Counted from the stretch's first letter, positions 34,683 through 42,218 are shown. The stretch: DNA of 42,218 nucleotides from Phycisphaerales bacterium (GCA_028278245.1 JANQEQ010000106.1:1-42218), one strand, 5' to 3'. Numbers and translations are program-made. The notes: a model not told the origin generated them from the sequence alone.

Positions 34683-35507
34683 TGAACTTTCGCATTCATC
34701 GGGAATTCCGTTACCGTTGCTGTCTGCACTCGTACCATCGTCGATATCCCATGCGTCTGGAATGCCGTTGGCATTACAGTCATCGTATGGATCATAGGGA
34801 TAGCTCAGGGTTTTACCCTGGTGAATTTCGGCAGGGATATGCCCCAGAGGTTCCTGAACCCAGGATACGATTGTGACATCATCCATGTCGTAACCGCTGG
34901 GATTAGATATATCAAACTCACGTACGAGGGTTATACAATCGCCGGGTTGCAACGTGACATCTTCAGTATCTGCCGCCAATCTGAACGTATTTCTGGAATA
35001 ACCATTGTCCGGCCAACGATCCAGTGTCTGAACCATGTAGAAACGCACAGTCTTGGGTGTCCCACCCGCCTCCAAACAAATGTGAGCCGCATAACGGTAA
35101 GTGCCATCATCAGTGACTTGTTCCCCGATCATGTCCATAGTGACATCAGTCGGGACCGCCTGACGAGTGATGAATTTGCTTTCGTATGTGTTGATCGGCC
35201 AAGCATCGAACAGGCCGTCGTAAGCAAACCAGGGAATGCCGTCACCCCAGATGTTGTAAAACACCCCACGGCTTTCACCCCACGTAAAGGCATAAGCATC
35301 TGATACGTGATACTCAACCACTGCGAAAGTTTCGGGATAAGCATCAATCAAATCTCGAACCACGGGACCCGCGGTACCGCAAGTCCCTCACCACGTCGCA
35401 GTGAAGTACTCCCCCACCACTGTTCGTTCCGCACCGATGACAGGTATCGTCAGGCATGTCACGGCGGCAAAACCTGCCACGGAAACAAAGAGTTTCTGAA
35501 AACGCAT
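34500..35507 (-). CDS. Putative secreted selenoprotein: thioredoxin-fold (Sec-x-x-Cys) with dockerin tail
   Basis: Start ATG at 35507 follows GGAG by 6 bases. Residues 1-26 are a signal peptide (RFQKLFVSVAGFAAVTCLTI). The frame then reads VVGEYFTATW, TGA at codon 40 (35388-35390), GTCGTAGPVV and stays open to 34500: 335 residues if TGA is read. YFTATW-x-GTC is the thioredoxin active-site layout W-C-x-x-C with TGA in place of the first Cys; Cys43 is the resolving residue. The thioredoxin fold continues with FAVVEYHVSDAYAF and a cis-Pro region GIPWFAYDG. A beta-rich domain follows (about 145-240), then an Asp-rich thrombospondin-3-like linker (CNANGIPDAWDIDDG) and the dockerin-like tail. A hairpin begins one base after the TGA. 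Selenocysteine is inferred; the alternative is a nonsense mutation of that same Cys. A GTG at 35363 would drop the signal peptide and active site. Confidence 0.8.
35364..35387 (-). promoter_or_regulatory. Candidate bacterial SECIS hairpin
   Basis: Immediately 3' of the TGA in the mRNA, arms GGGACUUGCG and CGCGGGUCCC pair over 10 bp (two U-G wobbles) around the loop GUAC. Bacterial SECIS elements are hairpins just after the UGA with a G at the start of the apical loop; here the loop starts with G. The loop lies 11 bases after the UGA, nearer than the usual 16 or more, so the match is imperfect. Confidence 0.6.
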
Positions 35508-35624
35508 ATGTTTCTCCAATCCAATAAAAAATGGACATGTACCCCGGTCATTTTGCCGGCGCTATGATCGCCGGGGTATTCTTATTCACTCGACTGTAAA
35601 CGATATTATCCTCAGTGACAACAA

Positions 35625-35652
35625 AAAAAGCCTGATTCGTAAATCAGGCTTT
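35625..35652 (-). terminator. Rho-independent terminator of the lectin-like dockerin gene
   Basis: On the minus strand, AAAGCCTGATT pairs with AATCAGGCTTT around a short loop and is followed by a run of seven T. It lies about 60 bases past the stop at 35710 and before the start of the selenoprotein candidate, so the two are separate transcription units. Confidence 0.85.
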
Positions 35653-35709
35653 GTGCTTTCAATGGATTTTACTGTCTGATAATCCAGTCAGACGACACAC
35701 GATTCTATC

Positions 35710-35892
35710 TTAGATGCATGGTCCCCACAGACCGAGGATCGCGAAGATGTCATCTATGTTGACAGTGCAGTCTTCAGTCAGATCACCAGTGCAATACGGT
35801 GGGCAGGGATCGGGGCATGCTCCCCATAAGCCAAGTACAGCGAAAATATCATCAATATTAACCTGCTCATCCCCTGTGAGATCTGCCGGACA
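35710..35892 (-). repeat. Dockerin-like tail cassette, copy 2
   Basis: Sixty residues, DLTGDEQVNIDDIF and DLTEDCTVNIDDIF joined by CPDPCPPYCTG and ending WGPCI. Confidence 0.8.
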
Positions 35893-36543
35893 TTGAGTCG
35901 ATGCCGGCACGCCCCAAATTTCAATGTCATCAATGTTCCAGCCCGAGTACGCCCAGGTTCCGCCGGTCAGTACTTCATGACCCCAGCGTACATACACGGT
36001 TGCTGCATCATCAGCAACAGCAGCAATGTCGTAGGTGTATGTTGTCCATGAATCATCGGTGATTTCACCCGCATCATTCTCCCAGACCTGCACCCAATCA
36101 TAACCGTCATTTGACACTTCAATTGAAGCTCTTACCCACGGCTGCCAGTCTGAATTCAACCAACGCTCAAATTGCAGGGTGACCTGCTCATAACCGGTAC
36201 AATCCACCGCTCCGGTTGTTAACCAGTATGGTCCACCTATATCGATGGGATAATCACCTTCGAGGTTATAACCGTATACGTTCTCACCCGTTGCTCCACT
36301 GGTGGGATCGGGATTGCCGAACTCTGTACCCCCCTGCCCGAGGGGTTGGCCGTGTTCCCACATACCCTCTGTAGTCCAGTAGGGATCCGTGTTCAGATCA
36401 AAAGAGTAGATCTGGGTGGGAACGCCGGGATTCAAACCCCCGCTCATGACAGCAGGGGAAAGTCCCATGATAACTGCCGCGGCCATAAGTACGTTTCGTT
36501 GACCGAACTTTCGCGTCCGAATTACATTCTGCAGATGATGCAT
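35710..36543 (-). CDS. Secreted dockerin-tailed protein with lectin/MAM-like beta-sandwich
   Basis: A 277-residue exported protein. A basic then hydrophobic N-terminus (RNVLMAAAVIMGLSPAVMSG) serves as signal peptide. The single domain at about 40-210 reads SFDLNTDPYWTTEGMWEHGQP, VTLQFERWLNSDW, ASIEVSNDGYDWVQVWEN and ends WAYSGWNIDDIEIWGV. This is the pattern of jelly-roll modules found at the ends of secreted metallopeptidases and carbohydrate-binding proteins. No catalytic residues are recognised. The tail is the paired-repeat dockerin ending WGPCI. GGGAG is 7 bases before the ATG. A strong terminator follows. Probably binds sugar or matrix at the cell surface; this is inference. Confidence 0.85.
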   Translation of the reverse strand: MHHLQNVIRTRKFGQRNVLMAAAVIMGLSPAVMSGGLNPGVPTQIYSFDLNTDPYWTTEGMWEHGQPLGQGGTEFGNPDPTSGATGENVYGYNLEGDYPIDIGGPYWLTTGAVDCTGYEQVTLQFERWLNSDWQPWVRASIEVSNDGYDWVQVWENDAGEITDDSWTTYTYDIAAVADDAATVYVRWGHEVLTGGTWAYSGWNIDDIEIWGVPASTQCPADLTGDEQVNIDDIFAVLGLWGACPDPCPPYCTGDLTEDCTVNIDDIFAILGLWGPCI

Positions 36544-36970
36544 ATATTTACTCCCGAATTGATTTCATACTGAAGCACTTCCATTGCGTTTCGTGTGAAT
36601 GAGCGTAACCCCATTGAAAACATCTTTGATAAAAGTGATCACTCACACCGCGTTGGAGCGCCCCAATACTTCTATTAATCCCGGAATAAACGATGTATGC
36701 TCATCTGAACATAACTCGCTGGAAAATCTTTTGCAAGTCTATTATTACAGAATGCAATTTGATTGAAGTTAAGATTTTTTGTTGTTTATACTGTCTTGAT
36801 AATGAGATTATCTTATCATCATATTTTGAATACGACGATAGCGACAATTGCATGCGCTTCACTGAAGATGATAGTGACTTAGGTATGCTATTTTGAACCG
36901 TATTCGTACTTTGACGTGAGTCAGAAAAGTGAATATGTACATCGTTTTATCATGTCGCCCGTTGTAAGCA
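36544..36970. other. 427-bp gap with AT-rich patch
   Basis: Holds the promoter region of the lectin-like gene and the 3' flank of the subtilisin gene. It includes the self-complementary AGTGATCACT at 36634-36643. A strongly AT-rich part (about 36690-36900) contains an open frame of 67 codons at 36693-36896 on the plus strand without a ribosome-binding site, and an inverted repeat GATAAT-GAG-ATTATC near 36800. I see no terminator or RNA gene. Confidence 0.4.
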
Positions 36971-37153
36971 TCACTCACACGGTCCCCACATTCCGAGGAT
37001 GGCGAAGATGTCATCAATGTTCACCGTGCAATCTTCTGTAAGATCACCGGTACAATACGGCGGGCAGGGATCATCACAATCGCCCCACAAGCCGAGCACG
37101 GCAAAAATATCATCAATATTAACCTGATCATCACCAGTCAAATCTGCTGGACA
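36971..37153 (-). repeat. Dockerin-like tail cassette, copy 3
   Basis: Sixty residues, DLTGDDQVNIDDIF and DLTEDCTVNIDDIF joined by CDDPCPPYCTG and ending WGPCE. Confidence 0.8.
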
Positions 37154-38752
37154 CGGCGGTGTTTCGCATTCGTCGGGTATCCCGTTACCGTTGTTGTCAT
37201 CACTGGTACCGTCGATGATATCAATGAGATCAGGAATATCGTTATTATTACAATCATGGGCCGCAGCGTAGGCATTCACTACACCATAGCCACGGATGAA
37301 TAATGGATCATGAGTACGGTTGATGACATAATCACTGGCGGATTGGATCATCATGTTACGTAGTTCATCAACACTCCAATCCGGATTAGCCTGGACCAGG
37401 CAGGCTACAGCCGCAGCAACCAACGGAGTGGAAAGAGATGTTCCACCTGCGTAAGTATATTCTGAATCTTCATCTGGATCGACTGTTGCTGTGCCTCCCC
37501 CCCGAGCAAGTACTTCAGGCTTAACCCGATCATCTGCAGTCGGTCCGCTTGAACTGAAATCCTTGATCACATTATCACTATCCACTGCACCACAGGAGAT
37601 AACTTGAAAAGCATCAGAGGGAGCAATGAGAGATGACGTTTCCGGATCGTTATCGTGGTACTCATTCCCCGCAGCAGTGCAGCAGTACATACCGTTGGCA
37701 GTAGCAACATTAACCGCAATTGTGGTTACGGCAGTCTGACCATCCAGATCATTCTGGGAGTACCAATCAATGTAGCCCAGTGAAGATGTAGCCATATCGC
37801 CGCCGTTTGCTTCAATGAATTGCAGACCGGCAACATATTTGTCTTCCTCGGCAGGGTATTCATCGGTGACATCTTCGGTCTTGCACAGAATGAAAGACGC
37901 ATCGTAAGCCCCTCCCACCAGTTCTCCGGGCATGTAGGCTCCAATTGCACCCAGTATCAAAGTCCCGTGTCGATGTTGAGAATGGGGATCTCCCGGCTCG
38001 TATGATGTGTCATTATCATCATCAACAAAGTCATACTCTGCAATAACATTGACAACGTGTCCGGGTTGATTGAACGCAATGTGTGATCGATTGAAACCGG
38101 TATCGAGAATGCCCATGATGATTCCCGCTCCAGTGTAGCCTGCGTTGTGAAGCTCAACCAGATTGATCTGTACCAGTTGACCGTAAGAAAGACCGTAATC
38201 CACACGCAATCCTCCGGGACCATGACCCGGCATAACATACGCAGGATTTACCCCTACCGGTTCAATGCGCCTGGAGCGGGCAACCGGCTGGAGTTTGGTA
38301 ACAAACGGCATCTGCGCAATCTGACTGATCTGATCAGCCGTTGCTTCCACACTCACTGCGTTGAGCCAGGAACTGGTCACACGATGCTCAACACCTGTGT
38401 GTAAAACTTCCTGTACGTAATCGGAAGCAACCGGGATATCGTGGATGTCAAAAAGCGCGCCGCCACGTGTGGCAGGTCGCCCTCGCAGCAAACGCCGCTG
38501 AACGGCTCGCTGATTGTACGTGTGCGTAAGCTGAGTTATTGCCTGATCATATTCATCCTGGCTATCGAGATTTTTATCGGTGAAAAACACCCAAACCCGG
38601 TGCGGTCCTGCCTCATGCTCCATCTTCATGTGCAAGGATGCTGTGAGCTTGCTATTCGTTTTGAATTCCTTCACCTCCACCGGCTTGGTTCCTCCAGCCA
38701 GCATGGCTGCAATCAGCGTCATCACAATACAACCTGCACCTCGTCGTAACAT
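36971..38752 (-). CDS. Secreted subtilisin-family serine protease with dockerin tail
   Basis: A 593-residue S8 peptidase for extracellular proteolysis. Signal peptide MLRRGAGCIVMTLIAAMLAGG is followed by an inhibitor-like propeptide (about 45-165, HRVWVFFTDK). The catalytic domain has Asp217 (MGILDTGF), His262 (QHRHGTLILG), oxyanion Asn363 (TAAGNEY) and Ser439 (GGTSLSTPLVAAA), so the triad is complete. An Asp/Asn-rich linker (CNNNDIPDLIDIIDG, NNGNGIPDECE) leads to the dockerin-like tail ending WGPCE. GAGGA is 7 bases before the ATG. Its neighbours are other dockerin-tailed secreted proteins, but spacing over 260 bp on each side suggests separate transcripts. Confidence 0.94.
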   Translation of the reverse strand: MLRRGAGCIVMTLIAAMLAGGTKPVEVKEFKTNSKLTASLHMKMEHEAGPHRVWVFFTDKNLDSQDEYDQAITQLTHTYNQRAVQRRLLRGRPATRGGALFDIHDIPVASDYVQEVLHTGVEHRVTSSWLNAVSVEATADQISQIAQMPFVTKLQPVARSRRIEPVGVNPAYVMPGHGPGGLRVDYGLSYGQLVQINLVELHNAGYTGAGIIMGILDTGFNRSHIAFNQPGHVVNVIAEYDFVDDDNDTSYEPGDPHSQHRHGTLILGAIGAYMPGELVGGAYDASFILCKTEDVTDEYPAEEDKYVAGLQFIEANGGDMATSSLGYIDWYSQNDLDGQTAVTTIAVNVATANGMYCCTAAGNEYHDNDPETSSLIAPSDAFQVISCGAVDSDNVIKDFSSSGPTADDRVKPEVLARGGGTATVDPDEDSEYTYAGGTSLSTPLVAAAVACLVQANPDWSVDELRNMMIQSASDYVINRTHDPLFIRGYGVVNAYAAAHDCNNNDIPDLIDIIDGTSDDNNGNGIPDECETPPCPADLTGDDQVNIDDIFAVLGLWGDCDDPCPPYCTGDLTEDCTVNIDDIFAILGMWGPCE

Positions 38753-39015
38753 TGTTTCTTCCTCATTTCGTTATCTGGTGATTGTTCTCTGGTTTGGGGT
38801 GGATAGAACACAGAACCGCCCTGCCAAGCTATTAATCAGCTTACAACGCTCCTGTCTTGCTCAGAATCTTGTGAGAAATCGCATTCTCCATCAAACATTA
38901 CGGCCACAATAACCGCCCGGTTGCTCGCTCCAGGGAAATCCATTCATAGTGGCCATCATTCTCCATACCTGTGTACGTGCGATAAAACTGCGTATCCTGA
39001 CTATTAAATCAACAA

Positions 39016-39177
39016 TCAGCATGGCCCCCAAAGTCCCAGCGCCTCGAAGATGTCATCAATATTGACTGTGCCATCGCCATTCAGATCCTCCGGCACGCCG
39101 CTCTGCCCCCAGGCACCGAGGATGATGAAGATATCATCGATGTTCACTGTTCCGTCGTCATTGAAATCAGCGGGGCA
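39016..39177 (-). repeat. Dockerin-like tail, divergent version
   Basis: Fifty-three residues with canonical Asp-x-Asn-x-Asp loops (DFNDDGTV, DLNGDGTV), no CPPYC bridge between the repeats, and WGPC as last residues. Distinct from the four CPPYC copies. Confidence 0.75.
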
Positions 39178-41577
39178 GGAATCTTCGCACTCATCGGGTA
39201 TGCCGTTTTCGTTCTCATCGCTGCACACCCCCTGGTCGATATCGCAGGAATCCGGCACCCAGTTGAAATTGCAATCAGGTTGCAGACCATCAATGATCTC
39301 ACACCCATCGGGTACGCCGCTACTGTCGCAATCCCGTCCGGTCAAACCGGCAAAGATAAATGCAGAACCGGCATCGGTCGTCTGATTGTCACTCCCCCAT
39401 GCACCGACAACTGTGACATCATCATGAACACACACCGCACCACCGAAACTGTCATTTGACATTCGTACCATCGGTAGCAGTTTCATTTCCTGTATCCACT
39501 GGGATCCGGAATAACGGAACACATAAGCGGCGCCGGAATTTTCGCCACCTTCATCTGCATGGTCTGCACCAACAACGATCACATCGCCGCTCACGGAAAC
39601 CGATTGGCCGAAGTTATCCAGCGATCCTCCATCCGTGGGAAGGATTTTCGTTTCATCCCAGGATGATCCGTTGTAGTCATAAACATACGCTGATCCTGAC
39701 TTGGATCCCTGATCATCATCATAGAAAGATCCAACCACTGCTCTGTCACCATCAACTCCAACATCAGAGCCGAAGAAATCATCCTTCGCAGCATCCGAGG
39801 CCAGCAATTTTGTCTCATCCCAGGACGAACCGTTGTATCGGAAGATATACGCAGAGCCGGAATTCGAGTCTGCATCATCATCCCATTTTGCCCCAGCGAT
39901 GATCACATCACCACAAATATCTACCTCTTCACCCAATGCATCTCGGGTAACTCCATCGGAAGCCAGAAGCTTGATCTGATTGATCCAATCCTGACCATCG
40001 AGTTCATAAACATATACAGCGCCGGCACCCGTTCCCAGATCTGAATCCCCCGGAGCACCTACGACAAGTCGAGTTCCACAGAGCGCAACTGATCGTCCGA
40101 ATTCATCTCTCCCCTGCCCATTCGGCGCAAGAACTTTGGCCGTCTCAAGCCATTGCTCACCGTCAAATTCAAAGATATACACTGCACCGGAATAATTCCC
40201 TAAATCATCATCACCCCAGGCTCCGACTGCAATTGTCTGACCGTCAATCGCCACCGATCGGCCGAAGGCATCACCCGCTTCACCATCTGATGCAAGCAAT
40301 TTGGCTTGTTCGACCCACTGATCACCTTCAAAGCGATACACAAAAGCAGCACCGGCATCTTCGCCCAGATCGTCATCGGCCGATACACCGACGACTGCGA
40401 GGTTTGCGAAGATCGATACTGACCGGCCGAATTGATCGCCGATCGATGCCCCTGAACTGCTCAATTGCCTCATGCCGCACGATTCACATTCATCGGGAAT
40501 CGCGTTGTTGTTTCCATCAGGGCTGCGACCGTACATTAGATCACATTCATCCGGGAAACCGTTTTCATTGCAATCTTCACTGGTGCCCAGTGCGATGTCA
40601 TCATCATCGTGGACGCCATTGCCGTTGCAGTCGCGCATTTCATAAACCACGGCGGCGGTGGCATAACCGATCCGCGAGCAATCATATTCGATGTACATGT
40701 ATCCATCATCGCCCCACCAGTGACCCCATGAGTTCCTCATAATCCACACACCGTTGGATCCAAGATTATCATCCCAGCCGACCAGGACCACGGCATGATT
40801 AACTGATTCGTCCGCGCAGGCATTGAAGATGCCCCCATCGTATGCCTGAAAAGCCCAGTTCACGTAAACGCCTACTGACACTGGTCCGTAATCCATAATC
40901 GCCTGTTTGATCTCGTTAACCGTAGGGTATGCTGCTCCCACACCGAACCAACTCTCAATGTGATAGGGATGGGGATAGGGGCAATCGCAGGGTGCATTCC
41001 AAGCAACGTAGGGGAAGTCACTTTCCATGACTGCTCCACTGTCACCACATGGATCAGTTGAACCGTATTCCAAAAGATGATCAAACGCTTCCGTGTGCCA
41101 ACCACCGGCACAGGAACCTGCACTCGTGCAACTGACGAGCCATTGCTCGGAGAGATTTGTATTAATGCCGTCTCCAAGTTTGATCGCACTTTCCATTGTA
41201 CCGATCGCACTGAAAGCCCAGCAGCTTCCGCAGCCACCCTGGTTGCGCACTGGTGTGCATCCATTAAAATCGCGCCAGTCAAACGAACTGGGTAAGCCAC
41301 GAATTTCACCATACGTGATAAACGTCGTGTTCTCCTGCCAATCCGGTGGTTCAACCAAACCGCATAATTGGTCGAGTGGATATTCCGTGGCGGGATTCTG
41401 GCTGACGGTAAACGTCCACCCCTCTCGTACTCCTTGCGCGCGCAGAACCTCGATCTGTTCCGCACTCAATTGCCCCCATGCAGTCTCAACCCCTGCCCCC
41501 AGTACGATACCCACAATCATCATCATGATAGAACGAAATCGGATACCGCTACCTCTTGAGGTACAGATCTGCAACAT
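39016..41577 (-). CDS. Secreted papain-like cysteine protease fused to 7-repeat FG-GAP propeller and dockerin
   Basis: An 853-residue multidomain exported protein. The signal peptide reads IRFRSIMMMIVGIVLGAGVE. The papain (C1A) domain spans about 95-320 with Cys119 (NQGGCGSCWAFS), His261 (ESVNHAVVLVGW) and Asn282 (MRNSWGHWWG); only a short segment precedes it, so the propeptide is reduced. A Ca-binding-type linker (CNGNGVHDDDDI, NENGFPDECD) leads to seven FG-GAP repeats of about 50 residues, each with a GDxFGRSV-like opening and VVGAxxDDD, expected to form a seven-bladed beta-propeller. A second linker and a dockerin-like tail (DFNDDGTVNIDDIF, DLNGDGTVNIDDIF, WGPC) follow. The frame is open from 41703, but AAGGA before 41577 and the signal peptide favour 41577. 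Confidence 0.92.
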   Translation of the reverse strand: MLQICTSRGSGIRFRSIMMMIVGIVLGAGVETAWGQLSAEQIEVLRAQGVREGWTFTVSQNPATEYPLDQLCGLVEPPDWQENTTFITYGEIRGLPSSFDWRDFNGCTPVRNQGGCGSCWAFSAIGTMESAIKLGDGINTNLSEQWLVSCTSAGSCAGGWHTEAFDHLLEYGSTDPCGDSGAVMESDFPYVAWNAPCDCPYPHPYHIESWFGVGAAYPTVNEIKQAIMDYGPVSVGVYVNWAFQAYDGGIFNACADESVNHAVVLVGWDDNLGSNGVWIMRNSWGHWWGDDGYMYIEYDCSRIGYATAAVVYEMRDCNGNGVHDDDDIALGTSEDCNENGFPDECDLMYGRSPDGNNNAIPDECESCGMRQLSSSGASIGDQFGRSVSIFANLAVVGVSADDDLGEDAGAAFVYRFEGDQWVEQAKLLASDGEAGDAFGRSVAIDGQTIAVGAWGDDDLGNYSGAVYIFEFDGEQWLETAKVLAPNGQGRDEFGRSVALCGTRLVVGAPGDSDLGTGAGAVYVYELDGQDWINQIKLLASDGVTRDALGEEVDICGDVIIAGAKWDDDADSNSGSAYIFRYNGSSWDETKLLASDAAKDDFFGSDVGVDGDRAVVGSFYDDDQGSKSGSAYVYDYNGSSWDETKILPTDGGSLDNFGQSVSVSGDVIVVGADHADEGGENSGAAYVFRYSGSQWIQEMKLLPMVRMSNDSFGGAVCVHDDVTVVGAWGSDNQTTDAGSAFIFAGLTGRDCDSSGVPDGCEIIDGLQPDCNFNWVPDSCDIDQGVCSDENENGIPDECEDSCPADFNDDGTVNIDDIFIILGAWGQSGVPEDLNGDGTVNIDDIFEALGLWGPC

Positions 41578-41722
41578 GGCTGACCATTCCTTTATGCTGT
41601 CTGGACAAACAGGGATGTAATCCCCGGGCGTTTCCTGAACCGATTCAGAGAAAATCGGCATTTCCTCCTCCGTAAGTATATTGAACGAGAAGGATTTGTC
41701 CATCCATTTTTATCCCAAGGGA

Positions 41723-41752
41723 AAAGCCCCCAGTCAACATACCAGGGGCTTT
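41723..41752 (-). terminator. GC-rich hairpin with short U-run
   Basis: On the minus strand AAAGCCCC and GGGGCTTT flank 14 bases and the sequence continues with one more T. It lies about 110 bases past the stop of the gene at 41861 and before the papain gene, so it probably ends the upstream transcript. Confidence 0.55.
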
Positions 41753-41824
41753 GCATGCTTGTAGATGCAACTCAGCAGACCATTCTTCAGGTGACGCGGT
41801 TCTCTGAATCGTGGATTCATTTAT

Positions 41825-41843
41825 CACCGCTCACAGAGCGGTG
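41825..41843. terminator. CACCGCTC-type hairpin past a dockerin gene, second copy
   Basis: CACCGCTC, ACA, GAGCGGTG, an 8-bp stem 18 bases past the stop at 41861; same arms as the hairpin at 34473-34491. Confidence 0.5.
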
Positions 41844-41860
41844 CCACCATAGGATGCCAC

Positions 41861-42043
41861 CTATTCGCACGGCCCCCATTCACCAAGAATGTAAAAGATA
41901 TCATCAATGTTGACGGTGCAATCTTCCGTCAGGTCACTGTCACAGTAAGGCGGACATGGATCAGAGCAATCACCCCAAAGGCCAAGGATGGCGAAGATGT
42001 CATCAATGTTCACTACGTCATCTTCCGTGATGTCTGCCGCACA
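41861..42043 (-). repeat. Dockerin-like tail cassette, copy 4
   Basis: Sixty residues, DITEDDVVNIDDIF and DLTEDCTVNIDDIF joined by CSDPCPPYCDS and ending WGPCE. Confidence 0.8.
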
Positions 42044-42218
42044 CGGATCGCGCAATGCATTGATCAGAACATCCACGGTACCCGGATTGCCGCCCTTACC
42101 GTGCTTCCTTTGATTCGGCCCGTTCACCGCGATGATGTCAGGCAAGTCGTCATCATCCAGATCCTTCGCCGTGGTCAGCTTCAGATCAGGATCTTCGGCA
42201 ACATCCTGTACCAAAGTG
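41861..42218 (-). CDS. Dockerin-tailed FG-GAP/VCBS-like protein, 3' part (runs off right edge)
   Basis: Only the last 119 or so codons are in the window; the frame is open to the right edge, so the start and most of the protein are missing. The visible N-terminal part (LTTAKDLDDDDLPDIIAVNG) is a typical FG-GAP/VCBS calcium-binding blade, followed by a Gly/Lys-rich turn and GTVDVLINALRDPCAADI. The tail is the CPPYC-type dockerin (DITEDDVVNIDDIF, DLTEDCTVNIDDIF) ending WGPCE. Fits a secreted beta-propeller protein whose function cannot be judged from this end. Confidence 0.75.
   Translation of the reverse strand, partial: TLVQDVAEDPDLKLTTAKDLDDDDLPDIIAVNGPNQRKHGKGGNPGTVDVLINALRDPCAADITEDDVVNIDDIFAILGLWGDCSDPCPPYCDSDLTEDCTVNIDDIFYILGEWGPCE

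Noticed and set aside
35344..35538. A 64-residue frame overlapping the 5' end of the selenoprotein candidate, which might suggest a frameshifted gene.
   Set aside because: The signal peptide, YFTATW motif and downstream thioredoxin domain are all in one frame separated only by the TGA, so no frameshift is needed. This frame reads as low-quality sequence.
36693..36896. A 67-codon AT-rich frame on the plus strand.
   Set aside because: No ribosome-binding site, no recognisable family and a composition that gives chance frames; kept only as part of the gap description.
39456..40742. Plus-strand frames with His/Arg-rich products opposite the propeller repeats, and the regular repeat spacing there.
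   Set aside because: The spacing follows from the FG-GAP protein repeats of the minus-strand gene; units differ too much and have no spacers, so it is not a CRISPR array.

Overview
ORGANISM. The window looks like chromosome of a planctomycete of the class Phycisphaerae, probably aquatic. Five secreted proteins in its right third end in the same paired-calcium-loop, dockerin-like tail that finishes in W-G-P-C, a sorting or anchoring domain known from that group (family knowledge). Other planctomycete-like traits are secreted PDZ and HtrA proteins, a very large alpha-2-macroglobulin and a phosphofructokinase with the residues of the pyrophosphate-dependent type. Base composition is near balanced, with two AT-rich patches (22490-23170 and about 36690-36900). 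No tRNA, rRNA, CRISPR array or insertion sequence was recognised. LAYOUT. 1-1342: 5' part of a secreted PDZ-like protein gene that runs off the left edge. 1433-2278: a 23S-type pseudouridine synthase. 2292-7569 (minus): a TetR regulator, membrane-fusion protein and RND pump operon, with a perfect palindrome at the regulator's start. 7838-13828: alpha-2-macroglobulin with intact thioester motif. 14034-15344: phosphofructokinase. 15376-20694 (minus): a degenerate HtrA-like protein, an active HtrA protease and a fused formiminotransferase-cyclodeaminase. 20933-22426: folE and a BtpA/SgcQ-family gene. 22490-23170: AT-rich gene of unknown function. 23192-25789: divergent threonine dehydrogenase and glycine C-acetyltransferase, which together convert threonine to glycine and acetyl-CoA. 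25890-29149: ACT-domain protein and a CHASE2 adenylate/guanylate cyclase. 29192-32110 (minus): ABC ATPase, ruvC, xdhC-like and mocA-like genes, tightly spaced. 32215-33828: trpE. 34096-34275: a possible 59-residue gene. 34277-34491: a cluster of palindromes. 34500-42218 (minus): five secreted dockerin-tailed proteins (thioredoxin-fold, lectin-like, subtilisin, papain plus beta-propeller, and a partial FG-GAP-like protein). MAIN DISCOVERY. The thioredoxin-fold gene is interrupted at codon 40 by an in-frame TGA. This TGA sits exactly where the first cysteine of a W-C-x-x-C active site belongs (W-TGA-G-T-C), with a complete signal peptide and ribosome-binding site upstream and an intact frame downstream. 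A 10-bp stem with a 4-nt loop begins at the base right after the TGA. The simplest reading is an extracytoplasmic selenoprotein (Sec-x-x-Cys) with a SECIS-like hairpin, carried on a dockerin-tailed secreted protein. Ordinary gene finding would truncate it to start at 35363 and lose the signal peptide and active site. Whether the organism has selABCD cannot be seen here.
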